A DNA stretch of 34,458 nucleotides from Alphaproteobacteria bacterium (GTDB lineage Bacteria > Pseudomonadota > Alphaproteobacteria > Ferrovibrionales > Ferrovibrionaceae). The translations under genes were made by a program, and so were the position numbers. The notes under the pieces are model-generated. The model had not been told where the DNA came from. It ran no database searches and saw only the letters and a program-made list of their open reading frames with translations. The DNA is taken from contig JAHCJR010000028.1 in the NCBI GenBank assembly GCA_026126165.1, forward strand, positions 1 through 34,458, given 5' to 3'. Shown one piece after another: positions 9,101-17,123 of the stretch (the stretch's first letter is position 1; every line of letters starts with the position of its first letter).

Positions 9101-9634
9101 ATGCGGCTCCCCCCGGCCCACGCCCTCCCTCTCCTCGTCCTGCTGGCGCTCGCCGGCTGCGGACCCAGCGAGCCCGCGACGCCGCCCGGCGGCTGGCCGG
9201 AGATCCGCGCCGGCTTCCAGCCCGGTTCGGCCGCCCAGGTCATCGAACTGCTGGTCGTCGATCCACTGCCCCTCGACGGCGCGGAACTGATCTGGCCGGA
9301 CGGGCGGGTGGTCCCCTCCGACCCGATCGCGACCATCGCCCCCGGCACGGCGAGCGGCAGCTATTCCGGCGGCGGCGTCGGGGTCGGCTTCGGCGTGGTC
9401 GGCGGCTCGGCCAGCCGCACCAGCACCGGCATCGGCATCTCGCTGCCGATCTTCGGTTTCGGCTCCGGCGCCGACCGGCCATCGACCTACGAGAGCCGCA
9501 CGCGCTTCCTCGTCCCCGACATGGAAGCCTACCGCGCGGGCTGGCCTTCCTGGCGCATCCGCCTGCGGCTGGGCAACCCGATGCAGACGACGCCCCGCTA
9601 TCACCTGATCGCCGCTCCGCCACCGCCCGCCTGA
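9101..9634 (+). CDS. Putative lipoprotein of unknown function
   Basis: A 177-residue protein starting 11 nt after the GST stop. Residues 1-20 form a lipoprotein signal with the lipobox LALAGC, so Cys20 would be lipidated and the protein anchored in the envelope. The mature part contains a glycine/serine-rich repeat-like stretch (GTASGSYSGGGVGVGFGVVG, then a second GIGISLPIFGFGSG) between two conserved-looking hydrophobic beta-like segments. It ends with a proline-rich tail. I do not recognise a family. The Gly-rich centre resembles slime-type lipoproteins or proteins that insert near membranes, but no function is assigned. Its stop codon lies inside a 15-nt perfect palindrome (9626-9640). Confidence 0.75.
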   Translation: MRLPPAHALPLLVLLALAGCGPSEPATPPGGWPEIRAGFQPGSAAQVIELLVVDPLPLDGAELIWPDGRVVPSDPIATIAPGTASGSYSGGGVGVGFGVVGGSASRTSTGIGISLPIFGFGSGADRPSTYESRTRFLVPDMEAYRAGWPSWRIRLRLGNPMQTTPRYHLIAAPPPPA

Positions 9635-9645
9635 GGCGGGTCCGG

Positions 9646-9675
9646 TTGGACCGGGGCAAGCCCTTGTGATATATT
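9646..9675 (+). promoter_or_regulatory. Promoter of Fic cassette 1
   Basis: -35 TTGGAC at 9646-9651 and -10 TATATT at 9670-9675 (five of six consensus bases), spacing 18. The T/A-rich -10 stands out in GC-rich DNA. The nearby TTGACA at 9674-9679 has no usable -10 behind it, so it was not taken as the -35. Confidence 0.55.
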
Positions 9676-9690
9676 GACAATCGGATTGTC
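9676..9690. promoter_or_regulatory. Palindromic operator candidate of Fic cassette 1
   Basis: GACAATC-G-GATTGTC is a perfect 15-nt palindrome directly after the -10, where a repressor would block initiation. It would suit autoregulation of the toxin-antitoxin cassette. The binding protein is unknown; the small antitoxin has no evident DNA-binding domain. Confidence 0.5.
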
Positions 9691-9722
9691 GGGGGCGCCG
9701 CGACCGGATGGGAGAGACCGAA

Positions 9723-9944
9723 ATGGCGGTCACAAAGGCAAAGTCAGCAGGACCTTCGATCAGCGAGCAAGAGCGCGCGGCGCGCAAGGCAGCGTACGAT
9801 TTTGCGCGCGGCAGCGTACGGCTCGAGGGCTTCGTTCTGAGCGACGAAGCAGAAGCTTTGATCGCACGCTACCTCGACGGTCAACTAACCCGGGAACAGA
9901 TGAACGACGAAGTCCGTATGCTGGCTTTCGGGCATGGCAGATAG
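9723..9944 (+). CDS. VbhA-like antitoxin of Fic cassette 1
   Basis: A 73-residue protein. An ATG at 9708 is also in frame, but the GGGAGAG ribosome site at 9710-9716 has correct spacing only for 9723. The key motif is S31-V-R-L-E35-G36, the (S/T)xxxE(G/N) inhibition motif of class I Fic antitoxins, in which the glutamate pushes ATP into a non-productive pose in the Fic active site. The following FVLSDEAEALIARYLDGQLT resembles the VbhA fold. The antitoxin stop overlaps the start of the Fic gene by 11 nt, so the two are translationally coupled. This is the expected antitoxin-first order. The A/T-richer codon use compared with neighbours suggests acquired DNA. Confidence 0.85.
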   Translation: MAVTKAKSAGPSISEQERAARKAAYDFARGSVRLEGFVLSDEAEALIARYLDGQLTREQMNDEVRMLAFGHGR

Positions 9945-10602
9945 GGCAAGGGACGAGGGGCTACTTACCGGCAATCGAACTGCGGAACTTGTGGAGAGGC
10001 CGGTTGTTGGCCGGTTCGACGTTGCGCACCTGAAGGAAGTGCATCGGCGTATCTGCCAGGATCTGCCTCACCACGGGCCGGGCGAGTTCCGTCCGGCGGC
10101 GCGCGGTCATGTCAAGTATCGCGAACTGGAATCGGCGCCGGTGCGCTATATCGTGCACTATGCTCCACGCGCGAACGTGGAGAAGCTGCTTGAGCGGAGC
10201 CTTACGGAGTTGAATGGCGGCGAAAGCCTTAAGGGTCTCGATCCGGCAAGGTTCGCCGCCCGCATGGCCAGCCTCTATGGGGATCTCGACCACGCGCACC
10301 CCTTCAGGGAGGGCAACAGCCGGACCTTGCGGATTTTTACTTCCCAGCTCGCACGCGCGGCCGGATACGAGCTCGACTGGGGCACGGCGAAGGCCGATGC
10401 ACGGACGCGGGACCTGCTCTACATGGCGCGCGACCGGGAGGTGCTGAAGCTGGCCTTTCCCGGCCTCGACGAGGCGCGCGCCATGGCAACGAAGGATCGC
10501 GACGAGTACGAGGCGTTCGTCACGCTGAACCGCCTTGCCGAAATGCCGACGCTGGAAGCACTGATCGGAACTTTCCTGCGGCCAGAGACAGGGCCCGATT
10601 GA
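9934..10602 (+). CDS. Fic-domain toxin of cassette 1 (predicted AMP transferase)
   Basis: A 222-residue single-domain Fic protein. The Fic motif HPFREGNSRTLR (residues 122-133) keeps the catalytic His, the metal-binding Glu and the Asn and Arg residues. The second glycine of the common HPFxxGNGR form is serine here, a known natural variant. A flap-like stretch (EFRPAARGHVKYRELESAPV) precedes it. Fic toxins of this class AMPylate target proteins such as type II topoisomerases and are held off by the small partner. The target here is unknown. The gene starts inside the antitoxin gene. The stop TGA at 10600-10602 lies within the boundary repeat that opens cassette 2. The A/T content is slightly higher than in the flanking genes. 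Confidence 0.9.
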   Translation: MADRARDEGLLTGNRTAELVERPVVGRFDVAHLKEVHRRICQDLPHHGPGEFRPAARGHVKYRELESAPVRYIVHYAPRANVEKLLERSLTELNGGESLKGLDPARFAARMASLYGDLDHAHPFREGNSRTLRIFTSQLARAAGYELDWGTAKADARTRDLLYMARDREVLKLAFPGLDEARAMATKDRDEYEAFVTLNRLAEMPTLEALIGTFLRPETGPD

Positions 10603-10611
10603 GGCGGCGGG
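10593..10611. repeat. Fic cassette boundary repeat, middle copy
   Basis: GCCCGATTGAGGCGGCGGG, identical to 11611-11629, spans the fic1 stop and the first bases of leader copy 2. A related form (9625-9640, GCCCGCCTGAGGCGGG) precedes cassette 1. Cassette 2 is therefore flanked by 19-nt direct repeats. Confidence 0.8.
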
Positions 10612-10701
10612 TCCGGTTGGACCGGGGCAAGCCCTTGTGATATATTGACAATCGGATTGTAGGGGGCGCCGCGACCGGATGGGAGAGACCGAAATGGCGG
10701 T
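10606..10701 (+). repeat. Fic-cassette leader, copy 2
   Basis: Second copy of the 96-nt leader. It differs from 9635-9730 only by C to A at 10661, which is the outer base of the palindrome. It has the same promoter elements (TTGGAC 10617-10622, TATATT 10641-10646), the same ribosome site and the same antitoxin start (10694). Confidence 0.93.
10648..10660. promoter_or_regulatory. Palindromic operator candidate of Fic cassette 2
   Basis: ACAATC-G-GATTGT, 13 nt, perfect. Compared with cassette 1, the outermost pair is broken by the single base change in the leader (10661). Both cassettes would be seen by the same regulator. Confidence 0.5.
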
Positions 10702-10981
10702 TGTCCGAATATCGCAAGGACAGGCTGGGGCTGCCGAAGACTTGCGGCGCATCGAGGCGATCCGCGCCAGGCTCCGCCGCATGAAATACACGCCGATGAG
10801 CAAGGAAGAGTTGGCGGAGATGCCGCGGCGTCGCGCGGACGCGCGCGTTAGCGATGCGATCGAGGGAATCCATCTCACGCCCTCGGAAGAAGCGTTCTTC
10901 GACATGCTGGAGGAAGAACGCGTGCCGCATGATCTTGCGGCAAAACTTGTGCGGGAGTTCGTTACCGGCAAGATCGGATAG
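10694..10981 (+). CDS. Fic antitoxin of cassette 2 (class I inhibition motif)
   Basis: A 95-residue, mostly helical, charged protein. The start follows the leader ribosome site as in cassette 1; an upstream in-frame ATG at 10679 is less well placed. S53-D-A-I-E57-G58 is the (S/T)xxxE(G/N) Fic-inhibition motif, followed by HLTPSEEAFFDMLEEERV. Apart from the three residues encoded by the leader and this motif, it is not recognisably similar to the cassette 1 antitoxin, so the two belong to different antitoxin branches. It is followed after 21 nt by the Fic gene. It probably neutralises only its own partner, because contacts outside the motif differ. Confidence 0.82.
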   Translation: MAVVRISQGQAGAAEDLRRIEAIRARLRRMKYTPMSKEELAEMPRRRADARVSDAIEGIHLTPSEEAFFDMLEEERVPHDLAAKLVREFVTGKIG

Positions 10982-11002
10982 CCCCGCCCGCGCCCTGCCG
11001 CC

Positions 11003-11587
11003 ATGTCGGCGGCCGATCCATACATCTACGCGGGCACGAATGTTCTGATCAACAAATTGAACATTCGTGACGGCGATGAGCTTGCAAGAGCGGAGCGCCT
11101 CATTGCCCGTACGCGGAGCCGCGAGCGCCTGCCGGATCTGAAGATGACGGCGGCCGGATTTCGGCAGGTGCATGAGCACCTGTTCGGCGACATCTACCCT
11201 TGGGCCGGCCAGCATCGCACGGTCGGCATAGGCAAGGGCAACACGACATTCATGGCGCCGCGCTTCATCGACGGGGCGATGGACTACCAGTTTCGTCAGC
11301 TGGCAGCCGAGAAGTTTCTGCGCGGCCTGGACCGCGAACGTTTTGCGGCGCGCGCGGCCCACCACATCTGCGAACTGAACCATATTCATCCGTTCCGCGA
11401 CGGCAACGGCCGGACGATGCGCTTCTTCCTGCGCGAACTGGCCGATCGGGCCGGCTTCGTGCTTGCCATCAGCCTGATGGCCGGAAAGGACTGGATTCGT
11501 GCGAGCATCGAAGGAACGGATGCAGGCCGGCTCGAGTCGATGACGGAGATCATTGCCGCTTCGCTCGTTCGGCGCGGCGGCGACTAA
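11003..11587 (+). CDS. Fic-domain toxin of cassette 2 (predicted AMP transferase)
   Basis: A 194-residue Fic protein with the canonical motif HPFRDGNGRTMR (residues 129-140). It has the typical N-terminus of the larger Fic branch (DPYIYAGTNVLINKLNIRDG) and the flap region DIYPWAGQHRTVGIGKGNTT that orders the substrate. All catalytic residues are present, so it should be an active AMP transferase when free of the antitoxin. It differs clearly from the cassette 1 toxin, which lacks the YPWAGQ-R-T flap. No Shine-Dalgarno sequence is visible before the ATG; translation may depend on the antitoxin cistron 21 nt upstream. After the stop (TAA) comes a short palindrome CGGACC-GGTCCG (11593-11604) and the third boundary repeat. 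Confidence 0.92.
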   Translation: MSAADPYIYAGTNVLINKLNIRDGDELARAERLIARTRSRERLPDLKMTAAGFRQVHEHLFGDIYPWAGQHRTVGIGKGNTTFMAPRFIDGAMDYQFRQLAAEKFLRGLDRERFAARAAHHICELNHIHPFRDGNGRTMRFFLRELADRAGFVLAISLMAGKDWIRASIEGTDAGRLESMTEIIAASLVRRGGD

Positions 11588-11610
11588 GGCATCGGACCGG
11601 TCCGGACCGA

Positions 11611-11629
11611 GCCCGATTGAGGCGGCGGG
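11611..11629. repeat. Fic cassette boundary repeat, right copy
   Basis: GCCCGATTGAGGCGGCGGG again, 1018 nt after the middle copy, in non-coding DNA before lolA. Here the TGA is not a stop codon of any gene, so its presence points to duplication or recombination rather than coding constraint. The rest of 11588-11706 shows nothing else I can name. Confidence 0.8.
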
Positions 11630-11706
11630 GTGGCGGGGGCCGGGTCCTTTGATGGCGACGGCCTTTTCCGCTTGATCGCACCCCCGCGCGGTGCCAGTTA
11701 GAAGGC

Positions 11707-12333
11707 ATGGGAAACCGCCCCGACACCACCAGACGCACCGCCATCGCCGGCCTCCTGCTCGGCATTGGCGTGCTCGCCCTGCCTGCGGGCGCCGGCGCGC
11801 GCGCCGCCGATGAGGCGGAGATCGCCCGCATCCAGGCCTATCTGAACGAGGTGAAGAGCTTCGAGGCACGCTTCACCCAGGTGGCGCCCGACGGCAGTAT
11901 CTCGCAGGGCCGGGTGCTGATGCGCCGGCCCGGCCGCATGCGCTTCGAATACGACCCGCCGGTGCCGATCCTGCTGGTGGCGGATGGCAATTTCTTCATC
12001 TTCCACGACAAGGAACTGCGCCAGACCTCGCATATCCCGCTCGGCTCGACGCCGCTTGCCTTCCTGGTGCGCGAGAAAATCGAGTTCGGCGAGAGCGCGG
12101 GCATTTCGGCGCTGACCCGCGGCCCGGGCACGCTCCGGCTCACCGTCTTCGATCCGAAGAAGCCGAAGGAGGGCAGCATCACCCTGGTCTTCTCGGAGGA
12201 GCCGCTGGCGCTCCGGCAATGGGTCGTCGAGGATGCCGGCGGCCAGCAGACCGAAGTGACCCTGAGCGATGTGCGCACCAACATCCCGCTCAAATCCGAT
12301 CTTTTCTACTTCGTCGATATGGGGCCGCGTTAG
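11707..12333 (+). CDS. lolA: Outer-membrane lipoprotein carrier protein LolA
   Basis: A 208-residue periplasmic protein. A signal peptide with a twin arginine (TTRRTAIAG) and a hydrophobic core leads to a likely cleavage near GARAA. The mature domain has the LolA pattern: VKSFEARFTQVAPDGSISQG, the GRVLMRRPGRMRFEY strand pair, and PVPILLVADGNFFIFHDKEL. LolA takes lipoproteins from the LolCDE exporter and hands them to the outer-membrane acceptor. The only start is the ATG at 11707; AGAAGG sits too close to it (11700-11705) to be an ideal ribosome site. From memory, lolA is commonly next to xthA in alphaproteobacteria; here they are more than 9 kb apart. Confidence 0.93.
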   Translation: MGNRPDTTRRTAIAGLLLGIGVLALPAGAGARAADEAEIARIQAYLNEVKSFEARFTQVAPDGSISQGRVLMRRPGRMRFEYDPPVPILLVADGNFFIFHDKELRQTSHIPLGSTPLAFLVREKIEFGESAGISALTRGPGTLRLTVFDPKKPKEGSITLVFSEEPLALRQWVVEDAGGQQTEVTLSDVRTNIPLKSDLFYFVDMGPR

Positions 12334-12371
12334 GGGGCGCTCGCGGACGGGCCTCTAGGGTCCCTCACGCA

Positions 12372-12400
12372 TTGACAAGCCGGTCCGCAGGCGGCTCAAT
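12372..12400 (+). promoter_or_regulatory. Promoter candidate of the polyamine transporter operon
   Basis: TTGACA at 12372-12377 (perfect -35) and CTCAAT at 12395-12400 with a 17-nt spacer, 54 nt upstream of the binding-protein start. The -10 is weak, as is common in GC-rich alphaproteobacteria. Confidence 0.5.
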
Positions 12401-12454
12401 GCGCCGAAATCGACCGGACGCGCATCCGCGCAAGGCTGACTTTCGGAGATGACG

Positions 12455-13570
12455 ATGAAGCGATTCACCCAGTCACTTCTCGCCAGCATGGCGCTTTTTG
12501 CCGGCCTGGCCGGCGTCGTAATCGCGATCGGCGCGGCCAATGCCCAGGACAAGGTCGTGCGGGTCTACAACTGGTCGGACTATATCGACCCGAAGGTTCT
12601 CGAGGATTTCACGCGCGAGACCGGCATCCGCGTGGTCTACGACGTCTATGATTCGAACGACGTGCTGGAGACGCGGCTGATGGCCGGGCGCTCCGGCTAC
12701 GACCTGGTGGTGCCGACCAACACCTATCTCGCGCGCCAGATCAAGGCCGGCGTGCTGGGCAAGCTCGACAAGTCGAAGCTGCCCAACCTGCGCCACATGG
12801 ACCCGGACCTGATGCAGCGGATGACCAAGTACGATCCGGGCAACGAGCATGCCGTGATCTACATGTGGGGCACCACCGGCATCGGCCTCAATGCCGACAA
12901 GATCAAGGAGCGCATGCCCAGGCCCCCGGCCAATTCGCTGGCCATGATCTTCGATCCGGACGTCGTGTCGAAATTCGCCGATTGCGGCGTCAACCTGCTG
13001 GACGCGCCGGACGAGATGATCCCGGCGACCTTGCGCTGGCTCGGGCTCGATCCCGATTCCAAGGACCCGAAGGACCTGGCGAAGGCAGAGGAGCACCTGC
13101 TCAAGATCCGCCCGCACATCCGCAAGTTCCATTCCTCGCAATACATCAACGACCTGGCCAATGGCGACATCTGCCTCGCCTTCGGCTATTCCGGCGACAT
13201 CCTGCAGGCCAAGGCGCGCGCGGAGGAGGCCAAGAACGGCGTGCGCGTGCAGTATCTGCTGCCCAAGGAAGGCGCGCTGATGTGGTTCGACAACATGGCG
13301 ATCCCGGTCGATGCGCCGAACCCGGACCACGCCCATGCGCTGATCAACTACCTGATGGAGCCCAGGGTCATCGCCCGCATCTCGGACGCGGTGCAGTATC
13401 CCAACGGCAACAAAAGTTCGCTGCGCTACATCTCGAAGGAGACGATGGAGGACGAGGACGTCTTCCCGAAGCCCGAGACGATCCGGCGCCTCTATACGAT
13501 CACGCCGAACAACCAGGCGCAGCAGCGCCTGCTCACGCGCATCTGGACCAGGGTCAAGGCGGCAAATTGA
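12455..13570 (+). CDS. potF: Putrescine/spermidine-type periplasmic binding protein (PotF/PotD family)
   Basis: A 371-residue extracellular solute-binding protein. The start is set at 12455 because GGAG at 12445-12448 has ideal spacing to it; the ATG at 12449 would sit on top of that site. A signal peptide ends near AANA-QD. The mature N-terminus VRVYNWSDYIDPKVLEDFTR is the signature of polyamine binding proteins, followed by YDSNDVLETRLMAGRSGYDL. The protein captures putrescine or a related polyamine for the ABC importer encoded by the next three genes. The PotF (putrescine) or SpuD-like assignment is by overall similarity and length; ligand specificity is not proven. First gene of a four-gene operon. 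Confidence 0.92.
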   Translation: MKRFTQSLLASMALFAGLAGVVIAIGAANAQDKVVRVYNWSDYIDPKVLEDFTRETGIRVVYDVYDSNDVLETRLMAGRSGYDLVVPTNTYLARQIKAGVLGKLDKSKLPNLRHMDPDLMQRMTKYDPGNEHAVIYMWGTTGIGLNADKIKERMPRPPANSLAMIFDPDVVSKFADCGVNLLDAPDEMIPATLRWLGLDPDSKDPKDLAKAEEHLLKIRPHIRKFHSSQYINDLANGDICLAFGYSGDILQAKARAEEAKNGVRVQYLLPKEGALMWFDNMAIPVDAPNPDHAHALINYLMEPRVIARISDAVQYPNGNKSSLRYISKETMEDEDVFPKPETIRRLYTITPNNQAQQRLLTRIWTRVKAAN

Positions 13571-13601
13571 ACCATCCTCTTCCGGCGGGAGGGCGCGGCG
13601 C

Positions 13602-14746
<1,145 letters not shown>

Positions 14747-14750
<4 letters not shown>

Positions 14751-15664
14751 ACGGGGAAAGCCGGGCGGAGCGCCGGCGGCGGCGGCTGGTGGTGGCGGTG
14801 CCCTATCTGTGGCTGGCACTTTTCTTCCTGGCGCCGTTCCTGATCGTGCTCAAGCTGAGCTTCGCCGAGGTGGTGCTCGCCCGCCCGCCCTACACGCCGC
14901 TGATCGAACTGCTGGACGAGGCGGGCAGCCTCTATCTGCAGGTCCGGCTCAATATCGGCAATTACCTGCTGCTCTTCAGCGACGATCTCTACCTGCGCTC
15001 CTACCTGAACAGCCTGCGGATCGCCCTCGTCTCGACGGCGATCACGCTGGCGATCGGCTATCCGATGGCCTATGCCATGGCTCGCGCCCCGGAACGGGCG
15101 CGGGCGCTGCTGCTGATGCTGGTCATCCTGCCTTTCTGGACCTCTTTCCTGATCCGAGTCTATGCCTGGATCGGCATCCTCAAGAACGAGGGCCTTCTGA
15201 ACGCGGCGTTGACCGGCATCGGCCTGATCGACGAGCCGCTCGTTATTCTCAACACCGACTGGGGCGTCTATATCGGCATCGTCTATTCCTACCTGCCCTT
15301 CATGGTGCTGCCGCTCTATGCCTCGCTGGAGAAGATGGACCTGACCTTGCTCGAGGCCGCGGCCGATCTGGGCTCGCCCCCCTGGAAGAGCTTCTGGAGC
15401 GTGACCGTGCCGCTCTCGCTGCCCGGCATCCTGGCCGGCTGCCTGCTGGTCTTCATCCCGGCCATGGGGGAGTTCGTCATCCCCGACCTGCTCGGCGGCT
15501 CGGAGACGGTGATGATCGGCAAGACGCTGTGGGCGGAATTCTTCAACAACCGCGACTGGCCGCTGGCCAGCGCCATCGCCGTGATCCTGCTGCTGCTGCT
15601 GGTGGTGCCGATCGTGCTGTTCCAGCGCCAGCAGGCCGCGCGCGGCTCGGAATTCGGCAAATGA
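14747..15664 (+). CDS. potH: Polyamine ABC importer permease (PotB/PotH)
   Basis: A 305-residue inner-membrane permease with six predicted helices. The GTG start at 14747 overlaps the ATPase stop, indicating translational coupling. The conserved coupling motif that docks on the ATPase is present: EAAADLGSPPWKSFWSVTVP (the EAA loop). It pairs with the following permease to form the channel. The N-terminal basic stretch RAERRRRRLVV places the N-terminus in the cytoplasm. A periplasmic segment around residues 40-80 is longer than in the partner, as is usual for PotB/PotH. Confidence 0.94.
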
Positions 15665-16485
15665 GCGCGCGCGACGGCCTCTCGCCCTTCGGCGTCACCG
15701 CGCTGACCCTGGGCTTCGCCTTCCTCTACCTGCCGATCGTCATCCTGGTGATCTTCTCCTTCAACGAGTCGCGGCTGGTGACGGTCTGGGCCGGGTTCTC
15801 GACCCGCTGGTACGTGGCGCTGTTCCAGAACCAGCAGATCATCGATGCGGCGATGGTGACGCTCCGCGTCGCCCTGCTCTCCTCGACCATCGCCACCATC
15901 CTCGGCACGCTGGCCGGCCTGGCGCTGGCGCGCTTCGCGCGCTTTCGCGGCCGCACGCTCTTCACCGGCATGATCTATGCGCCGCTGGTCATGCCGGAGG
16001 TGATCACCGGCCTGTCGCTGCTGCTGCTCTTCGTGTCGCTCGACTGGGACCGCGGCTACTGGACCGTGACGCTCGCCCACGCCACTTTCAGCATGGCCTA
16101 TGTGGCGGTAATCGTGCAGTCGCGCCTGGTCGGCTTCGACCGCTCGCTGGAAGAAGCGGCGATGGATCTCGGCGCGCCGCCGCTCAAGACCTTCCTCGTC
16201 GTCACCCTGCCGCTGATCGCACCCGCCCTGCTCGCCGGATGGCTGCTCGCCTTCACCCTCTCGCTCGACGATCTGGTGATCGCCTCCTTCACCTCCGGCC
16301 CCGGCGCCACCACCCTGCCGATGCGCATCTACAGCCAGGTGCGCCTCGGCGTGACGCCGGAGATCAACGCCATCTCCACCATCCTGATCGCCATCGTGGC
16401 CGTCGGCGTCTCGCTCGCCACCCTGACGCAGAAGCGCCAGCTCGTGCGCCGGCGCCGGGAGGAGGCTCTGGCACGGCGGGCCTGA
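15661..16485 (+). CDS. potI: Polyamine ABC importer permease (PotC/PotI)
   Basis: A 274-residue permease that starts within the stop of the previous gene (ATGA overlap). Six predicted helices; the EAA loop reads EEAAMDLGAPPLKTFLVVTL. The segment SLDDLVIASFTSGPGATTLP is strongly characteristic of PotC/PotI. It completes the binding protein-ATPase-two permease set. The last gene of the operon, it converges on marR with only 8 nt between the two stop codons, so no separate terminator fits between them. Confidence 0.95.
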   Translation: MSARDGLSPFGVTALTLGFAFLYLPIVILVIFSFNESRLVTVWAGFSTRWYVALFQNQQIIDAAMVTLRVALLSSTIATILGTLAGLALARFARFRGRTLFTGMIYAPLVMPEVITGLSLLLLFVSLDWDRGYWTVTLAHATFSMAYVAVIVQSRLVGFDRSLEEAAMDLGAPPLKTFLVVTLPLIAPALLAGWLLAFTLSLDDLVIASFTSGPGATTLPMRIYSQVRLGVTPEINAISTILIAIVAVGVSLATLTQKRQLVRRRREEALARRA

Positions 16486-16493
16486 GGCGGCGC

Positions 16494-16991
16494 TCATTCC
16501 AGCGCGCCGTCTCCCGCCAGGTTGCGCCGGACGCGGCCGAGCAGGCGCACCAGCAGGGCGCGTTCGGCCTTCGGGATGCCGGCAAGCAGCCGCGCCTCGT
16601 GGCGGCGCACCAGCGGCTCGAGCCGCGCGAGCAGCGCGCCTCCCGCCTCGGTCAGGCAGAGCGCGTGCGCGCGACGGTCGCCGGGCGCGGGCCGGCGCGC
16701 CACCAGGCCGCGCCCCTCGAGACGGTCGATCACCGCCACCACCGTCGAACGGTCCACGCCCATGGCCTGGCCCAGTTCGCTCTGGTTCAGGCCCTCATTG
16801 GCGCGGATCAGATCGAGCACGCCGAACTGCCCGGGCGTCAGGCCATGCCGGCCGATGCTGGCGGTGAAGTCGGCGAAGACCGCGACCTGGGCGCGGCGCA
16901 GGTGATAGCCGACGAGTTCCGGCAACATGCCGCGCGAGAGCGCCGGGCGCACCTTAGGCTTTTCTTCTTTTGGCGAAGTCTTGCGTCTCAT
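16494..16991 (-). CDS. MarR-family transcriptional regulator
   Basis: A 165-residue winged-helix regulator. The start is taken at 16991 (MRRKTSPKEE); an in-frame ATG at 17048 would add 19 residues that look non-coding. The helix-turn-helix and wing are clear: GLTPGQFGVLDLIRANEGLN, then SELGQAMGVDRSTVVAVIDR and the wing ARRPAPGDRRAHALCLTEAG. The D-R-R pair in the wing is the usual DNA-contacting motif. MarR proteins often repress a divergent operon and release DNA on binding aromatic compounds. Here the divergent operon (17345 onward) looks like aromatic degradation, and a palindrome fitting a MarR site lies in front of it. The ligand is unknown. Confidence 0.92.
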   Translation of the reverse strand: MRRKTSPKEEKPKVRPALSRGMLPELVGYHLRRAQVAVFADFTASIGRHGLTPGQFGVLDLIRANEGLNQSELGQAMGVDRSTVVAVIDRLEGRGLVARRPAPGDRRAHALCLTEAGGALLARLEPLVRRHEARLLAGIPKAERALLVRLLGRVRRNLAGDGALE

Positions 16992-17123
16992 GACGACGCA
17001 GACTAGGCCAGCGCAGGGGCGAAATGAAGGTATTCGCGGAAGCACCACCGGGCCTGCGAGGCAGGCTGGAAATGCGACGATCCGCCACTTTAACTTGCCA
17101 TCGACTGCCCCATATAAAGATCA

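Larger units (their letters stand above)
9635..9730 (+). repeat. Fic-cassette leader, copy 1 (96-nt direct repeat with promoter, operator and start codon)
   Basis: Matches 10606-10701 at 95 of 96 positions. In order it holds: an inverted repeat GGTCC-GGTT-GGACC (9639-9652); a possible -35 TTGGAC (9646-9651); an 18-nt spacer and a -10 TATATT (9670-9675); a perfect palindrome GACAATC-G-GATTGTC (9676-9690) over the expected transcription start; a GGGAGAG ribosome site (9710-9716); and the antitoxin ATG at 9723 plus codons 2-3. Identity stops inside codon 3. Confidence 0.93.

Noticed and set aside
9674-9679. Perfect TTGACA in the Fic leader as a -35 box
   Set aside because: The bases 17 nt downstream are GCCGCG, unusable as a -10. 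The upstream TATATT with TTGGAC fits better, and TTGACA overlaps the palindrome.
9708-9722. Earlier antitoxin starts (9708 and 10679) adding five residues
   Set aside because: These ATGs overlap the ribosome site itself; the starts at 9723 and 10694 have the correct spacing to GGGAGAG.
17084-17100. CCACTTTAA resembling part of a SAM-II element
   Set aside because: Only a short piece matches; no pseudoknot partners could be found.
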